NCBI GenBank assembly: GCA_015056365.1
Contig: SVGM01000009.1
Coordinates: 62,001 to 126,000 of the forward strand
Length of the DNA: 64,000 bases
Reading direction: 5' to 3'
Origin: Clostridiales bacterium
Lineage (GTDB): Bacteria; Bacillota; Clostridia; Christensenellales; Aristaeellaceae
Shown here one piece after another: positions 1-10,134 of the stretch. Below the pieces are notes generated by a model that saw only the letters and a list, made by a program, of their open reading frames with translations, did no database searches and was not told the origin of the DNA. The position numbers and the translations under genes are program-made. Every line of letters begins with the position of its first letter. Positions within the stretch are counted from its first letter, which is position 1.

Positions 1-1011
1 AATGCCCTGTCCGACGCCCGGGAGGCCTACCGCGCCAGCCTCATGAACGGCGCAAGCGGCGAGAAGGTCGAGCTTTCCGCCGATGAAATCAACCATATGC
101 TGAGCGTATGGAAGCGCTATGTGCAGAAGGCAGTGGAGAAAGCCATGAAGCTCGGCGACGGTCTCTGCCCCACCTACTTCGCCTACGACGTGACCGACTA
201 TACCCTGGACGAAAACGGTCTGCATCCCACAGCCATCGCCCTGCGCCGGATGCCTGCCTTCCTGGAGGGACAGGTACGCTGGCTGCGCCTTGAAAAACCC
301 CTCGCCCTGCAGCAACAGCTGGTGCAGAACGTGCGTCAAAGCCGCCTGTATGACCAAAAACTGAACATGTATAAGGTCAACGCCGCGCTAGGCGAGGCCT
401 CCTACGAAATCGGACGCGCCCACGCCTTCACTCCCGGCTGGCTGGAGAACGAATCCGTCTGGCTGCACATGGAATACAAGTACCTGCTGGAGCTACTCCG
501 GGCAGGGCTGTATGAGGACTTCGCCGGTGACTTCCATCAGGCGGCGGTGCCCTTCCTCGATCCGGCGGTCTACGGCCGCAGCCCATTGGAAAACTCCTCC
601 TTTATTGCCTCCAGCGCCAACCCGGATCCCGCCATCCACGGCAAGGGTTTCGTGGCGCGTCTCTCCGGCTCCACGGCGGAGTTCCTGTCCATCTGGCAGA
701 TCATGATGCTGGGGCGGAAGCTGTTTACGGTGCAGAACGGTCAGCTCACCCTGACCCTCTCCCCCATGCTGCCCGACTATCTGACCCAGGGCTGCGACAC
801 CATCGAGGCCACCCTGCTGGGCAAGACCCGGGTCTTTTACCACATCCAACCCGGCAAGGCTTACATTCCCGGTCAGTATACCGTTCAGGATGTCCGGGTG
901 ATCTGGCAGGATGGCCTGGGCGAACTCTTCACCGACGGAATGCTCTGCGGTGAAACAGCGGAACGCATCCGTCTTAAAGAGGCCGCAGAGATCCATCTGG
1001 ATCTGCTCTAA
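1..1011 (+). CDS. C-terminal part of a large carbohydrate-active enzyme (cellobiose-phosphorylase/GH94-like), 5'-truncated by the window edge
   Basis: Frame open from base 1 through the ATG at 43; (alpha/alpha)6-type motifs such as NAALGEASYEIGRAHAFTPGWLENESVWLHMEYKYLLELLRAGLY. Confidence 0.5.
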   Translation, partial: NALSDAREAYRASLMNGASGEKVELSADEINHMLSVWKRYVQKAVEKAMKLGDGLCPTYFAYDVTDYTLDENGLHPTAIALRRMPAFLEGQVRWLRLEKPLALQQQLVQNVRQSRLYDQKLNMYKVNAALGEASYEIGRAHAFTPGWLENESVWLHMEYKYLLELLRAGLYEDFAGDFHQAAVPFLDPAVYGRSPLENSSFIASSANPDPAIHGKGFVARLSGSTAEFLSIWQIMMLGRKLFTVQNGQLTLTLSPMLPDYLTQGCDTIEATLLGKTRVFYHIQPGKAYIPGQYTVQDVRVIWQDGLGELFTDGMLCGETAERIRLKEAAEIHLDLL

Positions 1012-1226
1012 GGCACGCACGGGCTGAACCAGCCCTTAAATCAACGCTCTCAAGCCAGCAGACAGCAGCCTCTGTCCGCTGGCTTTTGCTCAGGTTTCTG
1101 CTTTACTGTTTCCTTCCCATGGCGTATACTGATATCAAACATACTCACAGCAAAAGCGAGCCGATCGGACAAGCGAAAAACCAACGTTCTCTTCACCCCC
1201 CATCTGCATACAAGGAGGAAACCTAC

Positions 1227-2366
1227 ATGCTGCTGATCAAAAACGGCCTGATTCACAACGCCATTGACCGCGAACCCTTTGTGGCTGACCTGCTGGTGGA
1301 CGGAACCAAAATCGTCAAAATCGAAAAAGACATCGTCTGCGAGGATGCGCAGGTGTTTGACGCAACCGGACTTGAGGTGTATCCCGGCTTTGTGGAGGCC
1401 CACTGCCACACCGGCCTGGACGGCCACGGCATCGGCTACGAAGGCGCAGACTACAACGAAATGGGCGACATCATTGCCTGCCACCTGCGGGGTATCGACG
1501 CCATCGAGCCTCGGGACGAGATGCTCAAAGAAGCCCGGGAAGCAGGCGTGACCACCCTGTGCGCAGGTCCCGGCAGCGCCAATGTGCTGGGCGGCACCTT
1601 CGTGGCCTACAAGCCCGTAGGCGTACGGATCGACGATATGATCATCAAGGCTGAAGTGGCCATGAAATGCGCCTTTGGCGAAAACCCCAAGCGCTGCTAC
1701 CGGGACAAGGGTGACTCCAGCCGCATGACCACCGCCGCCAAGCTCAGGGAGATGCTATTCAAGGCACGGGAATACCAGCAGAAGCTGGAACGCGCCGCCG
1801 GCGACCCGGAAAAGGCTCCTGCCTTTGACATGAAGCTGAACGCCCTGCTGCCGGTGATGCGCAAAGAGATACCCCTGAAGGCTCATGCCCATCAGGCGGA
1901 TGACTTCTTCACCGCGCTGCGCATCGCCCGGGAGTTCGACGTGGACATCACCCTGGAACACGTCACGGAAGGCCATCTGGTGCCCGATGAGCTGGCCAAG
2001 GAGAATGTCATGCTTGCCGTAGGCCCCACCCTGACCCATGCCAGCAAGTTTGAATTGCGCAACAAGAGCTGGGAAACCCCCGGCGTGCTGGCCAAAGCGG
2101 GCTGCCATGTTTCCATCATCACCGACGCCCCCGTAATCCCCCAGAAGTATCTGCCCCTGTGCGCAGGCCTGGCCGTAAAGGCGGGCATGGATCCCTTTGA
2201 CGCCCTGAGGGCCATCACTATCAACCCGGCAGAGCATGTAGGTGTAGCGGATCGGGTAGGTTCGCTGACTGTTGGCAAGGATGCGGACATCGTCATCACC
2301 GACGGCTCTCCCTTCGAGGTGAGCACGGAGGTCAAGGCAGTATTCATCAACGGCCGGCAGATCTGA
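1227..2366 (+). CDS. Amidohydrolase family protein (imidazolonepropionase-like)
   Basis: ATG at 1227 preceded by AAGGAGG; VYPGFVEAHCHTGLDG, ITLEHVTEGH and C-terminal VGSLTVGKDADIVITDG motifs. Confidence 0.9.
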   Translation: MLLIKNGLIHNAIDREPFVADLLVDGTKIVKIEKDIVCEDAQVFDATGLEVYPGFVEAHCHTGLDGHGIGYEGADYNEMGDIIACHLRGIDAIEPRDEMLKEAREAGVTTLCAGPGSANVLGGTFVAYKPVGVRIDDMIIKAEVAMKCAFGENPKRCYRDKGDSSRMTTAAKLREMLFKAREYQQKLERAAGDPEKAPAFDMKLNALLPVMRKEIPLKAHAHQADDFFTALRIAREFDVDITLEHVTEGHLVPDELAKENVMLAVGPTLTHASKFELRNKSWETPGVLAKAGCHVSIITDAPVIPQKYLPLCAGLAVKAGMDPFDALRAITINPAEHVGVADRVGSLTVGKDADIVITDGSPFEVSTEVKAVFINGRQI

Positions 2367-2429
2367 GATGCAGCCGCACAGGCGTTTGCTGCCGGCATTC
2401 CGCTGGATAGCGCCGGATTTTCGCACACC

Positions 2430-2503
2430 AAAACGGGCCCCAGGGACAACCCCGGGACCCGTTTGTTTATGAAAAAAGCACCCGGTTATCCGGGTGCTTT
2501 TTC
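2430..2503. terminator. Two stacked terminator hairpins between convergent genes
   Basis: AACGGGcCCC..GGGaCCCGTTTGTTT, then AAAAAGCACCCGG-TTAT-CCGGGTGCTTTTT (2473-2502). Confidence 0.85.
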
Positions 2504-2515
2504 AATTGCTCAAAC

Positions 2516-3115
2516 TCAGGGAATGAGGATGAACATGATCTGCATCGTCATGGCATCGATATCGACGCTCACGGTCATCTGGGCGGTGTGACCAGCGACT
2601 TCGATGGTCTTCACATAGGGCTCAGACATAGCGGCAGTCAGCGCATCGGAGGACATACAGTCCTGAACCAGCGTGGTGCAGGCAGCCTGGATGTCAGACA
2701 GTTCACCGCTCAGCGCGATGATATCGTTGCCCAGTTCCAGATAGCGGATAGCAAAGGTGGTGGCGGCCACGCTCATGCCGAAGGCCTGAGCATCGGTGGA
2801 AATCGCGGCGCTGTCGTTCAGGTTCACATTCAGCTGGGAACCAATGCCCACGCAGGCGGTTTCGCCGGTCACGCTGTACGCGTAAACATCGGACATACCT
2901 TCAGCAGAACCGCCGATGCCGGTGAGGCCGTCATCGGTGTCAACAGGAGCAGCCCAAGTCACTTCGCTACCCAGAACAGTGGAGCAGAACTCGCCGTAAG
3001 AGTCCACGTACTCCTGCAGGGTGAAGTCAAAAGAATTCATGGCGGCAGAAGCGCCGGAGCAGAGGCCCAGAACCATGGCCAGAACCAGGAAAAGGCTAAC
3101 GATCGTCTTTTTCAT
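2516..3115 (-). CDS. Secreted protein of unknown function (199 aa, signal peptide)
   Basis: N-terminal MKKTIVSLFLVLAMVLGLCSGASAA signal peptide; no domain recognised. Confidence 0.75.
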   Translation of the reverse strand: MKKTIVSLFLVLAMVLGLCSGASAAMNSFDFTLQEYVDSYGEFCSTVLGSEVTWAAPVDTDDGLTGIGGSAEGMSDVYAYSVTGETACVGIGSQLNVNLNDSAAISTDAQAFGMSVAATTFAIRYLELGNDIIALSGELSDIQAACTTLVQDCMSSDALTAAMSEPYVKTIEVAGHTAQMTVSVDIDAMTMQIMFILIP

Positions 3116-3203
3116 GTGTGTACCTCCTTTAGTGAATGTATTCTTATCTTACACGTTTGGATACAATCTGTCAATCATCTGCCAAACATTGTTACTTTCG
3201 CGC

Positions 3204-5291
3204 TTACCAGAACAAATAGGCCAGCGTAGCGATCAGACCCAGACAGAACAGCACCAGGCCATAGCTCATCGAGCGGGCCAACTGACGCCAGCGGCTTGCC
3301 CATTCCTCCCACACCGCAGCCAATGTAACCACATAGCTGTCCTGCTCCTTACGATGGTGGATGACCGCGGACGCGCGATCCATCCAGGTGCCGATGGTGT
3401 AGGTCGCCCGGGTACCCACAGGAACGGGCGTAGGCTCGGCAGCCGGCGCAAACGCCGCTCTGCCTACGGCAGCGGCAGCGCTATCCATGGCGTTGTCCAG
3501 CACCTTGGCCGATACGCCGCCTACGCCGGTCATCCCGGAACGAATCCAGTCCATCAGCCGGTCGCACAAGGAGGCGAAGGCGCCGCCGATCAGGATCAAC
3601 AGGCTGATCAGGGGACGATAGACCATATCCTCCAGATCAAAGTGTACCGACAGCCGCTTGCGCAGGCCGATGCGCCGCGCCAGCACCAGCAGTCCGAACA
3701 ACGCCGCGCCAATGGCCAGCGAAATGGCCGCGCCCTTGAGGTTCTCCAGGCTGAAATAGTGAATGGGCAGATGCGCAGGCGCGCCGCCCTGCAGGAAGGA
3801 GCGGGACATCTCGCCAAAGCGGCTCATGGTCGCGCCCGGGAAGAGGCCGATCACCGGCACCAGCAGCGCCGCAGCCCCCAGCCCGATCCGGGAAGGCAGG
3901 CTCAGATAGCTGCCTTTTTGGTCATACTCCGCCTGATACCGGTCGTTCTTCATCCAGAACAGGCACAGGTACAGCTTCAGCATATAGCACAGCGTCATAC
4001 CGCCTGCCAGCAGGAACAGCCACTCCGACACCTGATACACCAGCGGATCGTGGCCGTGCTCCGCCAGATGAGCGATGAGCTCCACGATGCCCTCGTGCAA
4101 AAGGGACTTGCTGAGGAAACCGCTGAGTCCGGGTACGCCGGCAATGCCTGCGGCCGCCAGCAGGAAGCAGGCATGCAGAAAGGGTTTATTGCGGCCATAG
4201 CCCTGCACGTCGCTCAGGTTGAGGCGATGGGTATTCATGGCCACCACGCCGGCGCAGAGGAACAGCACCAGCTTGAACAGACTGTGGTTGACCATGTGAC
4301 CGATGGTGCCGTACAACGCCAGCCCGTTGTGCTCGCCCAGCAGATTGCACAGCCCCGCGCCGATCAGAATAAAACCGATCTGGCTCAGAGAGGAGCAGGC
4401 AAGGGTACGCTTGAGATTCAGCGAGAAGATCGCCAGCACCGCACCCAGCAGCATGGTAATCACGCCCAGACGGAACAGCAGGTCGCCAAAGCCGGAGACC
4501 TCCCGCATCACAAGGCAACTGAGGATCAGTACGCCGAACACGCCTGCCTTGGTGAGCAGGCCGCTCAGCAGCGCGCTGGCCGGGGCGGGCGCCACAGGGT
4601 GCGCCTTGGGCAGCCAGATATGCACCGGGAATGCGCCGGCTTTCGCGCCAAAGCCCACCAGGATCAGCACAGCGGGCAGCCACAGCTCTGCGCCTGCCCC
4701 AAAGGCCGGCAGTTCGCCAAGGCGTGCCGCCGCCATCCCGGAGGGCAGAAGGAACAGACCCATCAGCATGGTCAGACCGCCGATCACCGCGATGTACAGA
4801 TAGGTCTGGCCTGCCCGCATGGCTGCAGGATCCTCTTCATGCGCCACCCAGGGGTAGCTGGCAAGAGACATGATTTCAAAGAAGATAAAGATACTGAACA
4901 GGCTGTCGGAGAGGAACATACCCTCCACCGCGCCCAGCGTCAGCAGGGTAAAGAAGCAATACCGGGGCACGCTGTGCTCATGGGCCAGATAATCCCGGCT
5001 GAACACCGACGTGACCAGCCACATGATACCGGCCACCATGGCGTACAATCCGCGGAATCCATCGCCGCACATGAACAGCCCCACGCCGCAGAAGCCTTCC
5101 ACCCAAAAGCGCGCGCCGTCTCCGGAAAGGGAGACCCCGAGCACCGCGCACAAAAGCGCCAGCTCTACTGCGCATACGCCCGCCATGGCATTCAGGCTGC
5201 GGCTTTGCTTGCCGCGCCCCAGCGCCCATACCAGCGGTGCGCTGGCCATGGGCAATAACGCCGCCAGCGGCAATAGCCAGTTTCCAAACAT
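3204..5291 (-). CDS. Proton-conducting membrane transporter (NuoL/M/MrpD-like), long C-terminal extension
   Basis: GAKAGAFPVHIWLPKAHPVAPAPASALLSGLLTKAGVFG antiporter-family signature; 695 aa. Confidence 0.9.
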   Translation of the reverse strand: MFGNWLLPLAALLPMASAPLVWALGRGKQSRSLNAMAGVCAVELALLCAVLGVSLSGDGARFWVEGFCGVGLFMCGDGFRGLYAMVAGIMWLVTSVFSRDYLAHEHSVPRYCFFTLLTLGAVEGMFLSDSLFSIFIFFEIMSLASYPWVAHEEDPAAMRAGQTYLYIAVIGGLTMLMGLFLLPSGMAAARLGELPAFGAGAELWLPAVLILVGFGAKAGAFPVHIWLPKAHPVAPAPASALLSGLLTKAGVFGVLILSCLVMREVSGFGDLLFRLGVITMLLGAVLAIFSLNLKRTLACSSLSQIGFILIGAGLCNLLGEHNGLALYGTIGHMVNHSLFKLVLFLCAGVVAMNTHRLNLSDVQGYGRNKPFLHACFLLAAAGIAGVPGLSGFLSKSLLHEGIVELIAHLAEHGHDPLVYQVSEWLFLLAGGMTLCYMLKLYLCLFWMKNDRYQAEYDQKGSYLSLPSRIGLGAAALLVPVIGLFPGATMSRFGEMSRSFLQGGAPAHLPIHYFSLENLKGAAISLAIGAALFGLLVLARRIGLRKRLSVHFDLEDMVYRPLISLLILIGGAFASLCDRLMDWIRSGMTGVGGVSAKVLDNAMDSAAAAVGRAAFAPAAEPTPVPVGTRATYTIGTWMDRASAVIHHRKEQDSYVVTLAAVWEEWASRWRQLARSMSYGLVLFCLGLIATLAYLFW

Positions 5292-5307
5292 GGCATGATC
5301 TCCTTTC

Positions 5308-6765
5308 TTAACAGAGCTGCGCTGCCACCTGACCGAGGAAACGGCTCAGCGGCGCGGAGAAAAAGCACAGGACCAGGATGACGAATACCACCACCGACAG
5401 GGCGATCTTCATGCAAAGGCCGGGATCGTAGCTGCGCTCCTCCAGACCGGCAACTGCCGAAAGGGGAAGCGCATAGGCGGACAAAGCAGGCACCAGCACA
5501 TAGATGGCGGTCAGCACGGCGGAGATCAGCAGCACCGCTGCGCCTGCCACACCAAGCCAGTTGCCGGAAGCAACGCCTGCCGTGGCCAGCGCCCACTTGC
5601 TGCCAAAGCCGATCAGGGGCGGAACGCCAACCAGCGCCGCCGAGCACATCAGGAACAATGCCATGGTAAACGGCATCCGCTTGCCCAGGCCGCGCATCTC
5701 GCGGATGTCGGTCTTGCCGGTATAGATCATCACCGCGCCTACGCAGCAGAACAGCACGATCTTCATCAGGGCATGGTAGCACATATGCAGAAGGCCGCCC
5801 CTCAAACCGTCAGCGGTGAGCAACAGAGCGCCAAAGAGCACGTAGCTCAGATTACTCATGGTGGAGTAGGCCAAACGGCGCTTCATGTGCTGTTCCTTGA
5901 CCGCCATGGCGCTGCCAAAGAGAATGCTTACCAGCGTAACGCACAGGCACAGGGTATGAGCCCAGGTGCCCCGAAGCAGGTCCGCGCCAAAGCAGCTGTA
6001 AGTCAGTCGGATCACCGCGAATACGCCTGCCTTCACCACTGCCACCGCGTGCAGCAGCGCCGTCACCGGGGTAGGCGCCACGCCCGCCTTGGGCAACCAG
6101 TGGTGGAAGGGAAAGACCGCCGCCTTGACGCCGAAGCCGAAAAAGCCCAGCACATACATCATCAGCAGCACATTCAGCGGTGCACTCGCCAGCTGGGGAA
6201 TACCGCCGGCGGTAAAGTTGCTGGCGCCGCTGTAATGGATTACCGTCACCAGCGCCAGAAAACCCAGCGCAGCGCCGCCGAGGGAGAAGTACACGTAGGT
6301 ACGGCCCGCATGCACCGCCTTGGCCTTCATGCCGTGCATCACCAGCGGCAGCGTGGCCAGCGTCAGCAGCTCATAAAACACATACAGGCTCATCAGGTCC
6401 TCGCTGAAGGCGATGCCCAGCGTGACGGAATAGCTGATGAGGTAAAAACCGAAAAAGTGATTTTCGCCGCCCTCATGGCGCATGTACTCAATACCGTACA
6501 GGCTTGCCAGCGGCCACAGGAACGCCACCAGACCGGCAAAGACACGGCCCAGACCGTCCAGCCGGAAGCTGACCGACAGGTAGGAAGACAAACGCAGCAG
6601 CGTCAGCTGATGATCGCCCGGGGTCAACAGGCACACAGCCACGCAGGCACTGGTGAGCAGCGCGGAGGCCATCACCAGCCAATTACGCACCCAGGCGCGG
6701 GCAGGGCGCAGCAAAAACAGCAACGCTGCGCCCACCTCCGGCAAAAGAAGGGATACCAGCAGCAT
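5308..6765 (-). CDS. Proton-conducting membrane transporter (MrpD/NuoN-like)
   Basis: GFGVKAAVFPFHHWLPKAGVAPTPVTALLHAVAVVKAGVFA signature. Confidence 0.9.
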   Translation of the reverse strand: MLLVSLLLPEVGAALLFLLRPARAWVRNWLVMASALLTSACVAVCLLTPGDHQLTLLRLSSYLSVSFRLDGLGRVFAGLVAFLWPLASLYGIEYMRHEGGENHFFGFYLISYSVTLGIAFSEDLMSLYVFYELLTLATLPLVMHGMKAKAVHAGRTYVYFSLGGAALGFLALVTVIHYSGASNFTAGGIPQLASAPLNVLLMMYVLGFFGFGVKAAVFPFHHWLPKAGVAPTPVTALLHAVAVVKAGVFAVIRLTYSCFGADLLRGTWAHTLCLCVTLVSILFGSAMAVKEQHMKRRLAYSTMSNLSYVLFGALLLTADGLRGGLLHMCYHALMKIVLFCCVGAVMIYTGKTDIREMRGLGKRMPFTMALFLMCSAALVGVPPLIGFGSKWALATAGVASGNWLGVAGAAVLLISAVLTAIYVLVPALSAYALPLSAVAGLEERSYDPGLCMKIALSVVVFVILVLCFFSAPLSRFLGQVAAQLC

Positions 6766-6777
6766 ACAACAGCCTCC

Positions 6778-8283
6778 TTACATCAGGGCGGCAGCCAGCG
6801 TCTGCGCCGCGCCGCTCAGAAGCCCCGGGCATACGCCCATGAGGACTGTCAGCACCGCCAGCACGATCAGCGGCACCAGCATCACAGGGCCAGCCTCGCA
6901 GCGAGGCAGTTCCTCCGGCTGCTCGCCGTGGGCATGACCGGGGAAGAAACCGTCGATGCTGATGGGCACCAGATAGCCCGCCGTCAGCAGGGCGGAGATC
7001 AGCAGCACCACCGGGCCAAGCCAGCTGAACACTGCTGCGCCGCTGCTCAGCGCACCCTGCGCCAGATCCCACTTGCTCACAAAGCCAGCCAGAGGCGGAA
7101 CGCCCACCAGACCCAGACTGGCGATGGTGAAGCACCACAGCGTCACAGGCATCCGCTTGCCGATGCCCCTGAGCTGGCTGACCTGGGTATAGCCGGTCTT
7201 GAGGATCACAGCGCCTGCGCACAGGAACAGCAGGTTCTTCATCACGCTGTGGAAATACATGTGTTCCACAGCGCCTACAAACGCCTGAGGAGTCATCAGG
7301 AACAGACCGAAGAGGATGTAGCTCACCTGAGAAACGGTGGAATACGCCAGACGCTTCTTAAAGCCGTTGGTTTTGAAGGCCATCATGGAACCCATGAACA
7401 CCGTGATCAGCGACAGCGTCAGCAGCACCGTCTGCACCCAGCTGCCCTGCAGGTTCGAAGCGCCCACGGTGAAAAACACCACGCGCACCACGCACAGAAC
7501 GCCCATCTTGGTGATCACGCCGCTGAGCACCGCGCTGGCAGGCGCGGGAGCGATGGGGTGCGCCGTGGGCAGCCAGCCATGCATGGGGAACATACCCGCC
7601 TTGGTGGCAAAGCCGATCACCGTCAGCAGGGTTGCCCACAGCACCAGCGGGCCGGCCTCTCCTGCAAGCGTACCGCCTGCCGCAAACAGCGGCGAGAGCA
7701 GTTGGCCGGAGAAGACGAAAATGCCGAACAGGCCCATCATAGCGCCTGCGATGGAGTACAGCAGGTACTTGATACCTGCAGCCACCGCTTCCTTGCTCAT
7801 GTTGTGCAGCACCAGCGCCACAGATAGCAGCGTCATCAGTTCAAAGAACAGGTACATGGTCACCAAGGTGGCGCTGAGGCAGATGGCGTTGATGGCGCTG
7901 ATGGTGAGCAGATAGAACACAAAATAGCGGCGTTCATGCCCCTCATGCGGCAGATAGCCGAAGGAGAACACGCCCGAATTGAGCCACATGCCGCCGCAGA
8001 GCAGTAAAAACAGCCGTGCCGTCAGGTCGGAACGCAACACCACAGGCAGGCTTTCCCCCAACGAAAACAGCGTTACTTCCAAATCACCTACAAACAGCAG
8101 ACCCACGCACAGCGCGAAATTGACCGCCATGGCAGCTGCCACGGTCAGGTGCAGCTTTTTGCCGCCCTCCAGCGGTTTGATCACGCCCACAAGCAGCGCC
8201 GAAAGCGCCGGAAACAGCGGCGTCAGCCACAAAAGAATGGATTGCATCTCAGCAGCCTCCTTATACAAACAGTCCAAGCCCAT
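6778..8283 (-). CDS. Proton-conducting membrane transporter (MrpD/NuoM-like)
   Basis: GFATKAGMFPMHGWLPTAHPIAPAPASAVLSGVITKMGVL signature. Confidence 0.9.
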   Translation of the reverse strand: MGLDCLYKEAAEMQSILLWLTPLFPALSALLVGVIKPLEGGKKLHLTVAAAMAVNFALCVGLLFVGDLEVTLFSLGESLPVVLRSDLTARLFLLLCGGMWLNSGVFSFGYLPHEGHERRYFVFYLLTISAINAICLSATLVTMYLFFELMTLLSVALVLHNMSKEAVAAGIKYLLYSIAGAMMGLFGIFVFSGQLLSPLFAAGGTLAGEAGPLVLWATLLTVIGFATKAGMFPMHGWLPTAHPIAPAPASAVLSGVITKMGVLCVVRVVFFTVGASNLQGSWVQTVLLTLSLITVFMGSMMAFKTNGFKKRLAYSTVSQVSYILFGLFLMTPQAFVGAVEHMYFHSVMKNLLFLCAGAVILKTGYTQVSQLRGIGKRMPVTLWCFTIASLGLVGVPPLAGFVSKWDLAQGALSSGAAVFSWLGPVVLLISALLTAGYLVPISIDGFFPGHAHGEQPEELPRCEAGPVMLVPLIVLAVLTVLMGVCPGLLSGAAQTLAAALM

Positions 8284-9754
8284 CCCTGAGGATGGTGACG
8301 ATGGGCTGTGCCAGAATGCCCATCAGCAGGTTCAGCGCCACAAAGCCGCACATGGCGACGGTTGCGGTAGCGCCGTGGTTGGCAGGCTCATAGAGCCGTC
8401 CCTCCTGGGGAACCCTATAGAGGGTAATGACCGTTTTCATGAAATAAAGCACGTTCAGCAGCGTGCTGATGACCAGTGCCAGCAGCAGCACCCACATATG
8501 CACACCGCCATAGGCAAAGGCCGCTTCGCTGAAGTACAGCTTGCTGACAAAGCCGCCCAGCACCGGTATGCCCACCAGGCTCATGGCGCTGATGCTGAAG
8601 CATACGCCCGCCACGGGGTTTCGCTTGCCCGCGCCCCGCAGGTCGGAGAAGCGCTTGCTGCCCTGGGAAGCATCCGCCAGCGCAGAAGAGGAGATAAACA
8701 GGGAACTTTTGGCGGCAGAGTGCACCATCAGGTGGTACAGCGCGGCCACCAGACCCGCGTCAATGCCCAGGCCCATGCCTGCAAAGAGGTATCCGATTTG
8801 CGCAACGGAGCTGTACGCCACCATACGGCGCAGGTCATGGCTGTGCATGGCGCTCAGGCTGCCCATCACCATGGCGATGACGCCAAAGCCGAACAAGAGA
8901 TCGTTCAGGTGCAGGCCGCGCACCACATCCATGCCCACCATGCGCACAAAGATCTTGAGCAGCAGCAGGATGTAGGCCTTGCTGACGATGCTGCTCAGCA
9001 CCGCCGAAGCAGAGGGCGTGGAGTAGCCGTAGGCGTCCGCCAGCCAGGTATGGAACGGGAACAGGGCGCTCTTGATACCCAGACCCACAAAGAACAGACC
9101 GATGGTCACCGTTAGCGGCGTACGGTACTGCCCGGATGCATACAGTGCGGTGATGGCCTCGCGGATATTTTCCATCAGCAGATGTCCGGTCAGGGTGTAG
9201 GTAAGCATAATGGCGATCAGCACCATGCCCGATCCCAGCAGGCTCATGATCATATAGCGCATGGCGGATACCATGGTACGCCCGTTCTGGCGGGACATGA
9301 TCAAGGCGCAGGAGCCCAGCGTCATGATCTCGATAAACACATAGCCGGTGAACAGGTCGTTGGTGTAGAGCATGGACAGGGTCGCCGCCAGCATCAGATC
9401 CAGCATGGTACAGACGATGTTCTGCTTCTTGCCGTCCACCTGCTCGCCCATTTTGCGCATGCCACCTAACGCGCTGAGCAGCAACACCACGCTCATCATC
9501 ACGGCCAGCAGCGCCTCCAGCGGGCCCGCTCTGAGCTCGTTGCCCCAGGGCGCTTCAAAATGTCCCATCAGATAGTGGTAACTCTCCCCTGCGCTGACCA
9601 GATGGGCCAGCAGGAAGGCGTTCATCACCGCCACCGCCAGCGACAGCATCACTGTCAGCCGCCGGGCGATCTTGCCGGGGAGCATGGCCGAAGAGATGCC
9701 GCACACCATGCACAGCATGATAGAGAAGAACGGCACATTACGTACAAACGGCAT
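8261..9754 (-). CDS. Proton-conducting membrane transporter (MrpD-like)
   Basis: GLGIKSALFPFHTWLADAYGYSTPSASAVLSSIVSKAYI signature; overlaps next gene by 23 nt. Confidence 0.9.
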   Translation of the reverse strand: MPFVRNVPFFSIMLCMVCGISSAMLPGKIARRLTVMLSLAVAVMNAFLLAHLVSAGESYHYLMGHFEAPWGNELRAGPLEALLAVMMSVVLLLSALGGMRKMGEQVDGKKQNIVCTMLDLMLAATLSMLYTNDLFTGYVFIEIMTLGSCALIMSRQNGRTMVSAMRYMIMSLLGSGMVLIAIMLTYTLTGHLLMENIREAITALYASGQYRTPLTVTIGLFFVGLGIKSALFPFHTWLADAYGYSTPSASAVLSSIVSKAYILLLLKIFVRMVGMDVVRGLHLNDLLFGFGVIAMVMGSLSAMHSHDLRRMVAYSSVAQIGYLFAGMGLGIDAGLVAALYHLMVHSAAKSSLFISSSALADASQGSKRFSDLRGAGKRNPVAGVCFSISAMSLVGIPVLGGFVSKLYFSEAAFAYGGVHMWVLLLALVISTLLNVLYFMKTVITLYRVPQEGRLYEPANHGATATVAMCGFVALNLLMGILAQPIVTILRDGLGLFV

Positions 9755-10134
9755 TATTCGTCCTCTCCCTTCATCAGCAGGGTAATGCGGTCAATATCCA
9801 GCGTGTGGTAGCGGCGGTACAGGCGAATGGTCAGCGACAGCATCAGCGCCGTCACACTGACGGATACCACGATGCCCGTAAGCACCAGACCGCTGGGCAC
9901 GGGGTTGATGTAGGTCTGCATGACGTCCACGCCGCCCTGGGAAATGGGGGCGGTGCGGCCGGTCACATAGCCAACGGAAGTGAACATCAAATAAATCGCC
10001 GTATCCATGATGTTCAGGCCGATGATTTTCTTGATCAGGTTGCGGTTGAGCAAAAGGGTGGTAAAACCAACGCCAAAGAGCAGCACCGCCACCACTTCCT
10101 CCAGATGGCTGGACAAAAGCTCTCTCATGCTCAC
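9754..10134 (-). CDS. Na+/H+ antiporter subunit C (MnhC/NuoK-like)
   Basis: LIKKIIGLNIMDTAIYLMF...PVPSGLVLTGIVVSVSVTALMLSL. Confidence 0.9.
   Translation of the reverse strand: MSMRELLSSHLEEVVAVLLFGVGFTTLLLNRNLIKKIIGLNIMDTAIYLMFTSVGYVTGRTAPISQGGVDVMQTYINPVPSGLVLTGIVVSVSVTALMLSLTIRLYRRYHTLDIDRITLLMKGEDE

Noticed and set aside
3021-5258. 745-aa plus-strand ORF opposite the antiporter genes
   Set aside because: Antisense to a clear NuoL-type gene; composition (Q/H/R/A-rich, low complexity) is typical of GC-rich shadow ORFs. The same applies to 5773-7827.
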